NCBI RefSeq assembly: GCF_012972705.2 | Contig: NZ_JABCSC020000007.1 | Location: 1-64,000, forward strand | Length of the DNA: 64,000 bases | Direction of reading: 5' to 3' | Source: Uliginosibacterium aquaticum | GTDB lineage: Bacteria; Pseudomonadota; Gammaproteobacteria; Burkholderiales; Rhodocyclaceae | Shown here: in pieces, positions 37,221-46,258 of the stretch | How positions within the stretch are numbered: the stretch's first letter is position 1 | Layout of the letters: each line of letters starts with the position of its first letter | Translations under genes and position numbers: made by a program | Notes under the pieces: generated by a model | The model's input: the letters and a program-made list of their open reading frames with translations, nothing else | What the model was told of the DNA's origin: nothing | Databases searched by the model: none

Positions 37221-39950
37221 TTACGCCAATGCCCCGTGGCACTGCTTGTACTTCTTGCCTGAACCGCATGGGCAAGGATCATTGCGCCCCACGCGCAAGC
37301 CGTTGTTTTCAACCGGCAGCTGCTTCTTCTCGGTGACGGCCGCCTCCGCCAGCGCTTCGTCGTAGTCAGCGTGGTGGTATTGCACGTTTTCCACACCCGG
37401 ATGCTGTTCGGCGACCTCTTCGATCTGCTCCTCTGAACGCACCTGCACGGTCATCAGCAAACGCACCACTTCGGTCCGCACGGTGTCCAGCAAGGATTCG
37501 AAGAGTTCGAAAGCTTCGCGCTTGTATTCCTGTTTCGGGTTCTTCTGCGCATAGCTGCGCAGATGGATGCCCTGACGCAGGTGATCCAGCGCAGAAAGGT
37601 GTTCGCGCCAGTGCTGATCAAGGGTATTGAGCATCACGCTGCGCTCGAAACCAGCCCAAGCGTCGTGCTGCACATCCTTGACCTTGTCGGCATAGGCCTG
37701 ATCGGTCGCTTCAACCACCTTGACGAGCAGGTCTTCGTCAGAGAGACGGGTGTTGTCCTTGGCCCACTGGCCCACCGGTACCTCTACACCATACTCGGCC
37801 TTGAGCGCCTTCTCGAAACCGGCCAGATCCCACTGCTCTTCGACCGACTCAGCCGGCACGTAGGTGCGGAACAGTTCGGCGATCACACCCTGGCGCATGG
37901 CAGTGATGGTCTCGCCAATATCGCTGGCTTCAAGCAGTTCGTTGCGCTGGTGGTAGATGACCTTGCGCTGATCGTTGGCTACGTCATCGTACTCGAGCAG
38001 TTGCTTGCGGATATCGAAGTTGCGCTGCTCGACCTTGCGCTGGGCGGACTCCAGCGAACGGTTGACCATGCCTGCTTCGATCGGCTCGCCTTCAGGCATC
38101 TTCAGGCGCTGCATGATGGCGGAGAGACGCTCGCCGCCGAAGATCTTCATCAGCGGGTCTTCCAGCGACAGGTAGAAGCGGCTGGCGCCGGCATCCCCCT
38201 GACGACCGGAGCGGCCGCGCAGCTGGTTGTCGATCCGACGCGATTCATGGCGCTCGGTACCGATGATCTTGAGGCCACCAGCGGCCAGAACCTGCTCGTG
38301 CAGGCCCTGCCACTCATTGCGCAGGGTGGCGATCTTGTCGGCTTTCTGCTCGTCAGAAAACTCGGTGTTTTCCTTGACCAGCGAGATCTGCTTCTCGACG
38401 TTGCCGCCCAGCACGATGTCCGTACCACGGCCGGCCATGTTGGTGGCAATGGTGATCACGCCGGGACGCCCGGCATCCGCCACGATCTCGGCTTCACGGG
38501 CGTGCTGCTTGGCATTGAGCACGTTGTGCGGCAGCTTCTCGACCTTGAGCAGTTCGGACAGGAGTTCGGAAGACTCGATCGAGGTGGTACCGACCAGCAC
38601 CGGCTGACCACGCTCGTGGCAGTCCTTGATGTCCGCAATGATGGCGGCGTGCTTTTCCTTCTCGGTGCGATAGACCAGATCGTTCATGTCCAGGCGGATC
38701 ATGGGGCGATTGGTCGGGATCACCACCGTTTCCAGCCCATAGATGGAGTGGAATTCGTAGGCCTCGGTATCGGCCGTACCCGTCATGCCGGCAAGCTTGC
38801 CGTACATGCGGAAGAAGTTCTGGAAGGTGATCGAGGCCAGGGTCTGGTTCTCGGAGTTGATCTTCACGCTTTCCTTGGCTTCCACGGCCTGATGCAGACC
38901 GTCGGACCAGCGGCGGCCAACCATCAGGCGGCCGGTGAATTCATCAACAATGATCACTTCGCCGTTCTGCACCACGTACTGCTGATCCTTGTGGAACAGC
39001 GAGTGCGCACGCAGCGCGGCGTACAGGTGATGGATCAGCAGGATGTTGCCCGGCTCGTAGAGGCTGCGGCCTTCGGGCAGCAAGCCCAGACGCACCAGAA
39101 TCTCTTCAGCATGGTCATAGCCTTGCTCGGTCAGCAGCACTTGCTGCTGCTTGAGGTCGACGGTGTAGTCGCCCGGCACGGTAACGTTGTCGTCCTCACC
39201 TTCCTGCTGGGTCAGCAGGGGCGCCACAGCATTCATGCGCACATAGAGGTCGGTGTGATCTTCGGCCTGGCCGGAGATGATCAGCGGCGTACGCGCTTCG
39301 TCGATCAGGATCGAATCCACCTCATCGACGATGGCAAAGTTCAGGCCGCGCTGGGCACGCTGACCGAGCTCGTAGACCATGTTGTCGCGAAGGTAGTCGA
39401 AGCCGAACTCGTTGTTGGTCCCGTAGGTGATGTCCGCAGCGTAGGCGGCAAGCTTCTCGGCTTGCGGTTGCTGCGAATAGATCACGCCAGTGGAAAGGCC
39501 CAGGAAGCTGTAGATGCGCCCCATCCAGTCCGCATCGCGGCTGGCAAGGTAATCGTTCACCGTCACCACATGCACGCCCTGGCCGGTGAGAGCATTCAGA
39601 TAGACCGGCAGCGTAGCGGTCAGCGTCTTGCCTTCACCGGTGCGCATTTCGGCGATCTTGCCATCGTGCAGCACCATGCCACCGACCATCTGCATGTCGA
39701 AGTGGCGCATGCCGTGCACCCGCAAGCCGGCTTCGCGGACTACCGCAAATGCCTCCGGCAGCAGTGCATCGAGGCTTTCGCCCTTGGCGATGCGCGCCTT
39801 GAATTCCTCGGTCTTGCCGCGCAGCGCTTCATCGCTGAGCGCCTGGATCTGCGGCTCAAGGGCGTTGATGGCACGCACCTTGTGCATGTATTGACGGACC
39901 AGCCGGTCATTGCGGCTGCCGAAGACTTTCTTGAGAAGGCCAGCGATCAT
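37221..39950 (-). CDS. secA: Preprotein translocase ATPase SecA
   Basis: ATP-driven motor of the Sec pathway. 909 residues. Walker A is [32 protein letters not shown] is the DEAD-like Walker B block; motif [20 protein letters not shown] lies in the second nucleotide domain. The C terminus has the zinc SEC-C motif [14 protein letters not shown], which binds SecB and lipids. ATG 39950 ([14 protein letters not shown]) gives the conserved N terminus; 15 additional upstream codons are not conserved. A terminator is found 129 bases downstream. Confidence 0.98.
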   Translation of the reverse strand: MIAGLLKKVFGSRNDRLVRQYMHKVRAINALEPQIQALSDEALRGKTEEFKARIAKGESLDALLPEAFAVVREAGLRVHGMRHFDMQMVGGMVLHDGKIAEMRTGEGKTLTATLPVYLNALTGQGVHVVTVNDYLASRDADWMGRIYSFLGLSTGVIYSQQPQAEKLAAYAADITYGTNNEFGFDYLRDNMVYELGQRAQRGLNFAIVDEVDSILIDEARTPLIISGQAEDHTDLYVRMNAVAPLLTQQEGEDDNVTVPGDYTVDLKQQQVLLTEQGYDHAEEILVRLGLLPEGRSLYEPGNILLIHHLYAALRAHSLFHKDQQYVVQNGEVIIVDEFTGRLMVGRRWSDGLHQAVEAKESVKINSENQTLASITFQNFFRMYGKLAGMTGTADTEAYEFHSIYGLETVVIPTNRPMIRLDMNDLVYRTEKEKHAAIIADIKDCHERGQPVLVGTTSIESSELLSELLKVEKLPHNVLNAKQHAREAEIVADAGRPGVITIATNMAGRGTDIVLGGNVEKQISLVKENTEFSDEQKADKIATLRNEWQGLHEQVLAAGGLKIIGTERHESRRIDNQLRGRSGRQGDAGASRFYLSLEDPLMKIFGGERLSAIMQRLKMPEGEPIEAGMVNRSLESAQRKVEQRNFDIRKQLLEYDDVANDQRKVIYHQRNELLEASDIGETITAMRQGVIAELFRTYVPAESVEEQWDLAGFEKALKAEYGVEVPVGQWAKDNTRLSDEDLLVKVVEATDQAYADKVKDVQHDAWAGFERSVMLNTLDQHWREHLSALDHLRQGIHLRSYAQKNPKQEYKREAFELFESLLDTVRTEVVRLLMTVQVRSEEQIEEVAEQHPGVENVQYHHADYDEALAEAAVTEKKQLPVENNGLRVGRNDPCPCGSGKKYKQCHGALA

Positions 39951-40130
39951 TTTGGATGGACGAGTAAGGCGCGGCAAAGACGCGGATTCTAGCATGCGGC
40001 CCCGGCATGGCCCGCCGGGCGTTTCGGAGGCCGATCAGCTCTTCCTTGCTTGCTTGCTACAACGCAAACACGGCATGCTTGAGCCCTGCTGACTCACTCC
40101 CCCTTGTGCGCCCACATGGGGCCGATTTCG

Positions 40131-40574
40131 ATGGCTACAAGCCCGCTCAACCGTTTCATCGGACGCTCGGACGTCCTCGCCCGCCTGCAGGACCACGCCG
40201 CCCTCCTGCAGCGCCTGCAGCGCAAGCTCGACGCTGCCCTGCCGGCGGTATCGCGAGGAGCCGCGCAGGTGGCCAATTTCCAGGACGGCGAACTGATCCT
40301 GCACGTGGCCTCGCCCGTGATGGCCACCCGTCTCAAACTGGGGCTGGAAACCCTCAAGCATTCACTGCAGGTGGCCGGCGAGCCGATCCAGAGCATCAAG
40401 GTGAAAGTGCGGGCCAGCCCCTTTACGGGCAACGGGCGCGAAGAGGAAGTCATCGTGCGGCCGATTGGCGCCGACGGGCGGGCTGCGCTGCTGGGACTGG
40501 CTGAAGGCCTCAAGCCGGACGATCCGCTGGCGCGGGCCCTGAAGCGGATGATCGAGCGCAGCGCAAAGGGCTGA
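40131..40574 (+). CDS. DciA family protein (DUF721)
   Basis: A 147-residue protein of the DUF721/DciA family. DciA is the ancestral loader of the replicative helicase DnaB in bacteria without DnaC. The N-terminal RLQDHAALLQRLQRKLDAAL helix precedes the KH-like core ANFQDGELILHVASPVMATR, which is typical of the family, and the C-terminal tail is likely disordered. It is divergent from secA and convergent with lpxC, a betaproteobacterial arrangement. An in-frame ATG at 40116 would add five residues. Confidence 0.82.
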   Translation: MATSPLNRFIGRSDVLARLQDHAALLQRLQRKLDAALPAVSRGAAQVANFQDGELILHVASPVMATRLKLGLETLKHSLQVAGEPIQSIKVKVRASPFTGNGREEEVIVRPIGADGRAALLGLAEGLKPDDPLARALKRMIERSAKG

Positions 40575-40630
40575 TGCCTGAGCGCTTGAGCGGGGGCCAG
40601 CGGCCCGCGCGTTTCCAGTAGGAGCGGCCC

Positions 40631-40819
40631 TCAGACCAGCGGCGCGATCAGGCGTTCGAACACCAGCAGGACCAGGGTGACCAGCCCCACAACGAGTCCG
40701 TAGCGGAACAGATTCCAGGCCCAGCGGAAGAAGTGTGGCTGCCGCGTGAGCAGGCCCAGCGCGGCACACACACCGATGGCCAGAGCCAGTGCGAGGGCAA
40801 CCAGGCGCAGGATCAGCAT
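40631..40819 (-). CDS. Small two-helix membrane protein
   Basis: A 62-residue protein with two membrane helices (about 3-24 and 36-58) separated by a short basic/aromatic loop (RQPHFFRWAWNLFRYG). It starts 7 bases after the lpxC stop, so it is translated in the lpxC mRNA. I do not know a name for the family. Small membrane genes at this position occur in related genomes, but the role is unknown. Confidence 0.7.
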   Translation of the reverse strand: MLILRLVALALALAIGVCAALGLLTRQPHFFRWAWNLFRYGLVVGLVTLVLLVFERLIAPLV

Positions 40820-40826
40820 GACCGCC

Positions 40827-41750
40827 TCAGGCAAAGGCCAGCTGGGTTTCGAGCTGGCCGCGCAGGGTTTCGGGCAGCTTTGCGTCATCTTCGAAAGTAA
40901 CGATCTCCCAGGCTTCCTTATCCTCCAGCAGCACGCGCAGGATCTGGTTGTTGAGCGCATGGCCAGACTTGTTGGCCACGTAATGCGCGAGCAGCGGATG
41001 GCCGCACAGGTAAAGATCGCCAATGGCGTCGAGCACCTTGTGCTTCACGAACTCATCCGCATAGCGCAGGCCGTCCGGATTGAGGATCTTGTATTCGTCC
41101 AGCACGATGGCGTTATCGAGGCTGCCGCCCTGCGCCAGGCCCATGCCGATCAGCACCTCCAGATCCTGCACGAAACCGAAGGTGCGGGCCCGCGCTACGT
41201 CGCGCGAATAGCTCTGATTGGCAAAATCCACGGTCACTTCGGTGGCCGTGCCATCGATAGCCGGATGATTGAAGTGGATCGCAAAGGAGAGTTTGAAACC
41301 ATCATGTGGCAGCAGGCGCACGGATTTATCACCTTCCACATACTCCACCGGCTTCTTCACGCGCAGGAAACGCTTGGGAGCGTCTTGCAGCTCGAAGCCC
41401 ACCGACTGCAACAGGAACACGAAAGGCGCGGCGCTACCATCGAGAATCGGGATCTCGGGCGCATCGACGTCCACATAGCAGTTATCCACGCCCAGCCCGG
41501 CCAGGGCGGACATCAGGTGCTCTACGGTGCCGATCTTGGCGCCATCCTTCTGCAGACCGGAGCACATGCGCGTATCGACGACCGCGTAGGGATCGCAGAA
41601 CAGATCCACCGGTGGCGTCAGATCCACGCGACGAAACACGATACCGGTATCGGGGGCTGCGGGTCGCAGCGTCATTTCCACGCGCTTGCCGCCATGCAGG
41701 CCCACGCCGGTTGCCTTGACCACTGCTTTTAGGGTTCTCTGTCTGATCAC
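40827..41750 (-). CDS. lpxC: UDP-3-O-acyl-N-acetylglucosamine deacetylase
   Basis: Zinc deacetylase, the committed step of lipid A synthesis, so the organism has a Gram-negative outer membrane. 307 residues. Zinc ligands: His78 in [17 protein letters not shown] and the His/Asp pair in [13 protein letters not shown] near 238-242. The catalytic His is in NKSGHALNN. It stands after the cell-division cluster in most genomes; ftsZ would be expected upstream but is not found here, where AmmeMemoRadiSam genes diverge instead. Confidence 0.98.
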   Translation of the reverse strand: MIRQRTLKAVVKATGVGLHGGKRVEMTLRPAAPDTGIVFRRVDLTPPVDLFCDPYAVVDTRMCSGLQKDGAKIGTVEHLMSALAGLGVDNCYVDVDAPEIPILDGSAAPFVFLLQSVGFELQDAPKRFLRVKKPVEYVEGDKSVRLLPHDGFKLSFAIHFNHPAIDGTATEVTVDFANQSYSRDVARARTFGFVQDLEVLIGMGLAQGGSLDNAIVLDEYKILNPDGLRYADEFVKHKVLDAIGDLYLCGHPLLAHYVANKSGHALNNQILRVLLEDKEAWEIVTFEDDAKLPETLRGQLETQLAFA

Positions 41751-41874
41751 GCCGCTATCCTGTTGTTCATATTGAATAATTCATGCGATTGTAACGGACA
41801 GCCGGGCAATTCAGCCCGGCCAGGTGGGGTTCCCGCTACCTATAATCAGGATAGCCTCTCACTCGCCCCTGCCC

Positions 41875-42690
41875 ATGGCCACCCAGCCCGTCCGCCCCGC
41901 CGCCGTTGCCGGTCTGTTCTACCCGGCCGATCCGCATACGCTGAGCGCGCAGTTGCACAGCCTGCTCGCACAAACCGAGCGGCCGTCCGCCCTGCAGCCG
42001 CCCAAGGCGCTGATCGTGCCGCATGCCGGCTACATGTACTCCGGCCCGATCGCCGCTAGCGCCTATGCCATGCTGGAAGCCTTGCGCGACATCATTCGCC
42101 GCGTGGTACTGGTGGGGCCCAGCCACCGCGTGGCCTTTGCCGGAGCCGCCCTGCCCGGCTGCGCCGCCTTCGCCACACCGCTCGGCAATGTGGAGATCGA
42201 TAGCGAAGCCGTGTTCACGCTTGCTCAACGCCCTGGCGTGGTTTTCGATGACAGTGCCCACGCTCAGGAGCACGCGCTGGAAGTCCAGCTGCCCTTCCTG
42301 CAGACCGTGCTGGAGCACTTTCGCATCCTGCCGCTGACCCTTGGCATGATCGAAGCCCAGCAGGTCGCCGAGCTGCTCGAAGCCGTGTGGGGCGGGCCGG
42401 AAACCCTGATCGTGGTGAGTTCTGACCTCTCCCACTACCACCCCTATGCCCAGGCCCAGGCCGACGACATGGACAGCATCGGCCAGATCCTCGAAGGCGA
42501 AGGGCCACTCAACCACGAGCAGGCTTGCGGCGCCACCGCGATCAATGCACTGAGCATCGCCGCCCGACGCCACGGCCTCTTGCCGCGCCTGCTTGATCTG
42601 CGCAACTCGGGCGACACGGCAGGCGACCGCTCACGCGTGGTCGGCTACGCGGCCCTGAGTTTTTCGCCCGGCCAGCGCCGCACGCACTGA
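41875..42690 (+). CDS. AmmeMemoRadiSam system protein B (Memo-like)
   Basis: A 271-residue protein of the MEMO1 family, related to class III extradiol dioxygenases. PAAVAGLFYPAD at the start, ALIVPHAGYMYSGPIAASAY with the putative metal His, VGPSHRVAFAGAALPG, and LIVVSSDLSHYHPYAQAQ are all hallmarks. Members bind metal but have no settled activity in bacteria. It is followed by the AMMECR1-like gene 6 bases later and the radical SAM gene, the defining AmmeMemoRadiSam triad. Confidence 0.94.
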   Translation: MATQPVRPAAVAGLFYPADPHTLSAQLHSLLAQTERPSALQPPKALIVPHAGYMYSGPIAASAYAMLEALRDIIRRVVLVGPSHRVAFAGAALPGCAAFATPLGNVEIDSEAVFTLAQRPGVVFDDSAHAQEHALEVQLPFLQTVLEHFRILPLTLGMIEAQQVAELLEAVWGGPETLIVVSSDLSHYHPYAQAQADDMDSIGQILEGEGPLNHEQACGATAINALSIAARRHGLLPRLLDLRNSGDTAGDRSRVVGYAALSFSPGQRRTH

Positions 42691-42696
42691 GTCGCC

Positions 42697-43251
42697 ATGA
42701 CCACCGACGCCGCACTCGGCCCCCTCCTCCTTGCCCAGGCACGAGCGGCAATTGCCGGCACGCTGGGGCTGAAGGCGACCGAGCCCGGCGATCACCCGGC
42801 CCTGCATGAGCTCGGTGCCAGCTTCGTCACCCTCACCCGCGAAGGGCAGCTGCGCGGCTGCATCGGTCAGCTCCAGCCGGTCAAGGCGCTCGGCGCGGAC
42901 GTAGCCGACAACGCCCGCGCAGCGGCTTTTCGCGACCCTCGCTTCGCCCCGCTCACAGCCGAAGAATGGCCCGATCTGCAGATCGAGGTTTCGGTGCTGG
43001 GGCCGGTGAGCTTCGTGCACTGCCCCACCGAAGAAGATTGCCTGCGCCAGCTCACGCCTTTCGAAGACGGCGTGATCCTCGCCAGCGGCGCGCGGCGCGC
43101 CACCTTCCTGCCACAGGTCTGGGAGCAGTTGCCGGACCCGCAGGACTTCATCCGCCAGTTGCTGCAGAAAGCCGGCCTGCCGGTCGACCTGTGGCCCGCC
43201 GACATGCAGGTCGGCCGCTACCACGTCGCCAAGTACAAGGAAGCCGGATGA
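42697..43251 (+). CDS. AmmeMemoRadiSam system protein A (AMMECR1-like)
   Basis: A 184-residue AMMECR1-domain protein. The conserved block LRGCIGQLQPVKALGADVAD is the family signature, followed by RDPRFAPLTAEEWPDLQIEV and VLGPVSFVH. The molecular activity is unknown; a role in RNA or nucleotide chemistry has been proposed for the family. Its stop overlaps the start of the radical SAM gene (ATGA). Confidence 0.94.
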   Translation: MTTDAALGPLLLAQARAAIAGTLGLKATEPGDHPALHELGASFVTLTREGQLRGCIGQLQPVKALGADVADNARAAAFRDPRFAPLTAEEWPDLQIEVSVLGPVSFVHCPTEEDCLRQLTPFEDGVILASGARRATFLPQVWEQLPDPQDFIRQLLQKAGLPVDLWPADMQVGRYHVAKYKEAG

Positions 43252-44321
43252 ATCACCCGGCGCGCTGGTGGCATCTGCTTGATGACGGCCGCCTCCAGTG
43301 CGACCTCTGCCCGCGCGACTGCCGCCTGCATGCCGGCCAGCGCGGCGCCTGCTTCGTGCGCGAGCGGGTCGACAACGAGATGGTACTCAGCACCTACGGC
43401 CGCAGCTCCGGCTTCTGCCTGGACCCGATCGAGAAGAAACCGCTCAACCACTTTCTGCCGGGCAGCTCAATCCTTTCCTTCGGCACCGCCGGCTGTAACC
43501 TCGCCTGCAAGTTCTGCCAGAACTGGGACATCTCCAAATCCCGCGACATGGACCGGCTGATGGATCAAGCCAGCCCGCTCACCATCGCCCGCGCCGCGCG
43601 CAAGATCGGCGCGGCCAGCGTGGCCTTCACCTACAACGACCCGGTGATTTTCGCCGAATACGCCATCGACATCGCCACCGAATGTCATGTCGAGAATGTG
43701 CGCACGGTGGCCGTCACCGCCGGCTACATCCACCCCGAGCCGCGACGCGAATTCTTCGCCGTGATGGATGCCGCCAACGTCGACCTGAAAGGTTTCACGG
43801 AGGATTTCTATGTGAAGCTCTGCGGTGCGCACCTCGCCCCGGTGCTCGACACCCTGCAGTGGATCAAGCATGACAGTCGCACCTGGCTGGAGATCACCAC
43901 CCTGCTGATTCCCGGCGCCAACGATGGCGACGCCGAAATTAAGGCACTGAGCGACTGGGTCTGCCGCGAACTGGGCCCCGAAGTACCGCTGCACTTCACC
44001 GCCTTCCACCCCGACTACAAGCTCACCGACCGCCCCCCTACGCCACTCGCCAGCGTGCAGCGGGCGCGCCGCATCGCACTGGATGCCGGGTTGCGCCACG
44101 TCTACACCGGCAACGTGCATGACCCTGACGGCGCCACCACCCATTGCGCGCACTGCGGCACAATCCTGATCGAGCGCGAAGGCTATGCCATCCGCCATTA
44201 CCACCTCAGCCCGACAGGCTGCTGCCCCGCCTGTGGTCAGCCACTCGCCGGGCATTTCGCAGCGCAGGCCGGACATTTCGGCAACCGGCGTATTCCGATC
44301 CAGCTTGCCGGCAAAGGATGA
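43248..44321 (+). CDS. AmmeMemoRadiSam radical SAM enzyme
   Basis: A 357-residue radical SAM enzyme. The [4Fe-4S] motif is C83-C87-C90 in GCNLACKFCQNWD. A Cys-rich N-terminal region (CDLCPRDCRLHAGQRGAC) and a C-terminal pair of zinc-ribbon-like motifs (HCAHCG and CCPACG) suggest additional metal sites. The block SVAFTYNDPVIFAEYAIDIA and HFTAFHPDYKLTDRPPTP match the PflA-like AmmeMemoRadiSam enzyme. The substrate is unknown. The hydrolase gene starts 1 base after its stop. Confidence 0.95.
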   Translation: MNHPARWWHLLDDGRLQCDLCPRDCRLHAGQRGACFVRERVDNEMVLSTYGRSSGFCLDPIEKKPLNHFLPGSSILSFGTAGCNLACKFCQNWDISKSRDMDRLMDQASPLTIARAARKIGAASVAFTYNDPVIFAEYAIDIATECHVENVRTVAVTAGYIHPEPRREFFAVMDAANVDLKGFTEDFYVKLCGAHLAPVLDTLQWIKHDSRTWLEITTLLIPGANDGDAEIKALSDWVCRELGPEVPLHFTAFHPDYKLTDRPPTPLASVQRARRIALDAGLRHVYTGNVHDPDGATTHCAHCGTILIEREGYAIRHYHLSPTGCCPACGQPLAGHFAAQAGHFGNRRIPIQLAGKG

Positions 44322-44322
44322 A

Positions 44323-44976
44323 ATGACAAGCCCCCATGAATTACGTATCCAGACTGGCAAGGTCTGGCTCGATGCCCTCCACGCCAGCCCCGCACAGCCG
44401 CGCGGCCTGATTCTCTGTGCCCTGCCGCACATTGCACAGTTGCGCGATTCACGCGACAGCCACGCCGCCGGCTTCCTGCATGAAGCCGGTTTCGCCACCC
44501 TGCTGGTCAGCCTGCTCACCCCCTACGAAGCCCAGCACGATTCCGACGCGCATTACGACATTGCCCTGCTCGACCAACGCATCGCCGCCCTGCTCGAATG
44601 GATCGCTCACCAGCCAAGTCTGCAAGGCCTGCCACTAGGCGTACTGGCGAGCGACAGCGTGCTCGGCGCCTGCATCCGCCAGTTCGCGCGCGAGCCCGGC
44701 GATGTGAGCGCACTGGTCAGCCGCGCCGGGCGCCCGGAACTTGCCGGCGCCGCCCCGCTGCGCAGCCTGCAAGTACCACTGATGATGATCGTGCCCGAAG
44801 CCGCCAGCGAACTCGTAGCCCCCAGCCAACAGGCCTGGAAACTGCTCGGCGGCGAAAAACTCTGGCATACCGTTCCCGGCGCCAGCGCCAGCCTGATCGA
44901 GCCGGGAAGCCTGGAGAACGCCAGCCGTGCTGCCTGCGCATGGTTCCTGCGGCACATGCCAGCCGCAGAGCGCTGA
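44323..44976 (+). CDS. Alpha/beta-hydrolase-like protein
   Basis: A 217-residue protein, most like dienelactone-hydrolase-type alpha/beta hydrolases: ALPHIAQLRDSRDSHAAGFL and FATLLVSLLTPYEAQHD near the start. The expected nucleophile elbow would be around GLPLGVLASDSVLGACIRQF, where the Ser stands in ASDSVLG rather than a strict GxSxG, so activity is doubtful. It starts with ATG 1 base after the radical SAM stop and may be a fourth member of that cassette. Confidence 0.65.
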   Translation: MTSPHELRIQTGKVWLDALHASPAQPRGLILCALPHIAQLRDSRDSHAAGFLHEAGFATLLVSLLTPYEAQHDSDAHYDIALLDQRIAALLEWIAHQPSLQGLPLGVLASDSVLGACIRQFAREPGDVSALVSRAGRPELAGAAPLRSLQVPLMMIVPEAASELVAPSQQAWKLLGGEKLWHTVPGASASLIEPGSLENASRAACAWFLRHMPAAER

Positions 44977-45058
44977 AACCAGCTTGACCCGCCTGCATTG
45001 GCACCGGAAACACGGCACTGCTATCCTGCCCGCGAACCCGTTTTCGCTGGAGCACGCC

Positions 45059-46165
45059 ATGAATCCTGATCGCCGCCAATTTCTCACCCGCAGCAGCCTC
45101 GCCTTCGCCGCCCTCGGCCTCGGCGCCTGTGCCAGCGCCCCCGCCAAGCCCAAGGACGGGCCGGACAGCGTGGTCGACGCCACATTCACTGGCAAGGCCG
45201 GCAGCCTCATCAATGGCCGCCCCACCTACCAGACCGTGCAGCAAGCGCTCGATGCCGCGCCGGTCTTCGGTGACTGGTGGGTCCAGCTCAAGCCCGGACG
45301 CTACGTCGAGAAGATCACCGTCATGAAGAGCGGCCTGCGCCTCACCGGTGAAGACCGCGAGCGCTGCGTGCTGAGCTTCGATGCCTACGCCGGCCAGGTC
45401 AAACCCACCGGCGGCTTCTGGGGCACAGATGGCAGCGCCACACTGACGATCCGTGGCACAGACTTCAGCGCCGAAAGCCTCACCATCGAAAACAGCTTCG
45501 ACTACCTCGGCAACATGGCGCGAGACCGCAACGGCCCCGACTTCATCCGGGGCAGTCAGGCTCTCGCCGTCTACATCGGCGGCCAGGCCGACCGCTGCAG
45601 CTTCCGCAACGTCAGCCTGCTGGGCTATCAGGACACGCTCTGCCCCCACGTCGGCCGCAGCTACTTCGAGCGCTGCCTGATCGCTGGCAACGTCGACTTC
45701 ATCTTCGGTGGCGGCCAGGCCTGGTTCGAAGAATGCGAGCTGCGCGCCCGCCCGGCTGGCTATGCCACCACCAAGGCGGGCTACCTCACTGCGCCGAGCA
45801 CCCACGTAAGCGAAAAATACGGCTTCGTCTTCAATCGCTGCCGCTTGAGCCGCGAGGCCGGTGTGGCGAACGCCAGCGTCGCCCTGGGCCGCCCCTGGCA
45901 CCCGAATGGCGCGGCGGACGCCATCGGCCAGTCCGTCTTCCTCGAATGCTGGATGGATGCCCACATCACCGCCGAGGGCTGGGACTCGATGAGTTCCACC
46001 ACCAAGACCGGCGAACGCGTCACCTACACCCCCGAGCAATCGCGCTTCTTTGAATACAAGAGCAGCGGCCCGGGCGCAGCCATCAACGCCAGGCGCCGCC
46101 AGCTTGCCGAAACACAACTGACAGATTTCAGCCGGGACAAGCTGCTGGGTAGTTGGCACCCCTGA
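45059..46165 (+). CDS. Pectinesterase family lipoprotein
   Basis: A carbohydrate esterase family 8 pectin methylesterase of 368 residues that would remove methyl groups from homogalacturonan. The N terminus carries a twin-arginine-like start (RRQFLTRSS) and a lipobox LGAC, so it is probably a lipoprotein exported by Tat or Sec. Catalytic residues fit the family: D192 in GYQDTL, D213 in NVDFIFG, R278 in LGRPWHP. The region about 85-135 (VMKSGLRLTGEDRERCVL) begins the beta-helix. With the pectate lyase at the window end it forms a pectin-using set. Confidence 0.92.
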   Translation: MNPDRRQFLTRSSLAFAALGLGACASAPAKPKDGPDSVVDATFTGKAGSLINGRPTYQTVQQALDAAPVFGDWWVQLKPGRYVEKITVMKSGLRLTGEDRERCVLSFDAYAGQVKPTGGFWGTDGSATLTIRGTDFSAESLTIENSFDYLGNMARDRNGPDFIRGSQALAVYIGGQADRCSFRNVSLLGYQDTLCPHVGRSYFERCLIAGNVDFIFGGGQAWFEECELRARPAGYATTKAGYLTAPSTHVSEKYGFVFNRCRLSREAGVANASVALGRPWHPNGAADAIGQSVFLECWMDAHITAEGWDSMSSTTKTGERVTYTPEQSRFFEYKSSGPGAAINARRRQLAETQLTDFSRDKLLGSWHP

Positions 46166-46172
46166 GCAGTCC

Positions 46173-46200
46173 GCCGGATGCGTGCGTCAACGCATCCGGC
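46173..46200 (+). terminator. Hairpin after the pectinesterase gene
   Basis: A perfect 10-bp stem (GCCGGATGCG / CGCATCCGGC) with an 8-base loop, 7 bases after the stop codon. No T run follows. Confidence 0.5.
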
Positions 46201-46258
46201 GCGTTAGCTAGAATGCGCGTCGTCATAAAAAACAAGACCGAACACAAAAGGGGGAAAC

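Noticed and set aside
37563-39992. An open frame of about 800 codons on the plus strand opposite secA
   Set aside because: It is a GC-rich antisense shadow of secA. The protein has no family motif, and the SecA motifs are complete on the other strand.
44717-46159. A minus-strand frame of 480 codons opposite the pectinesterase
   Set aside because: Pectinesterase catalytic motifs are all on the plus strand; the mirror frame is Ala/Gly-rich with no family features.
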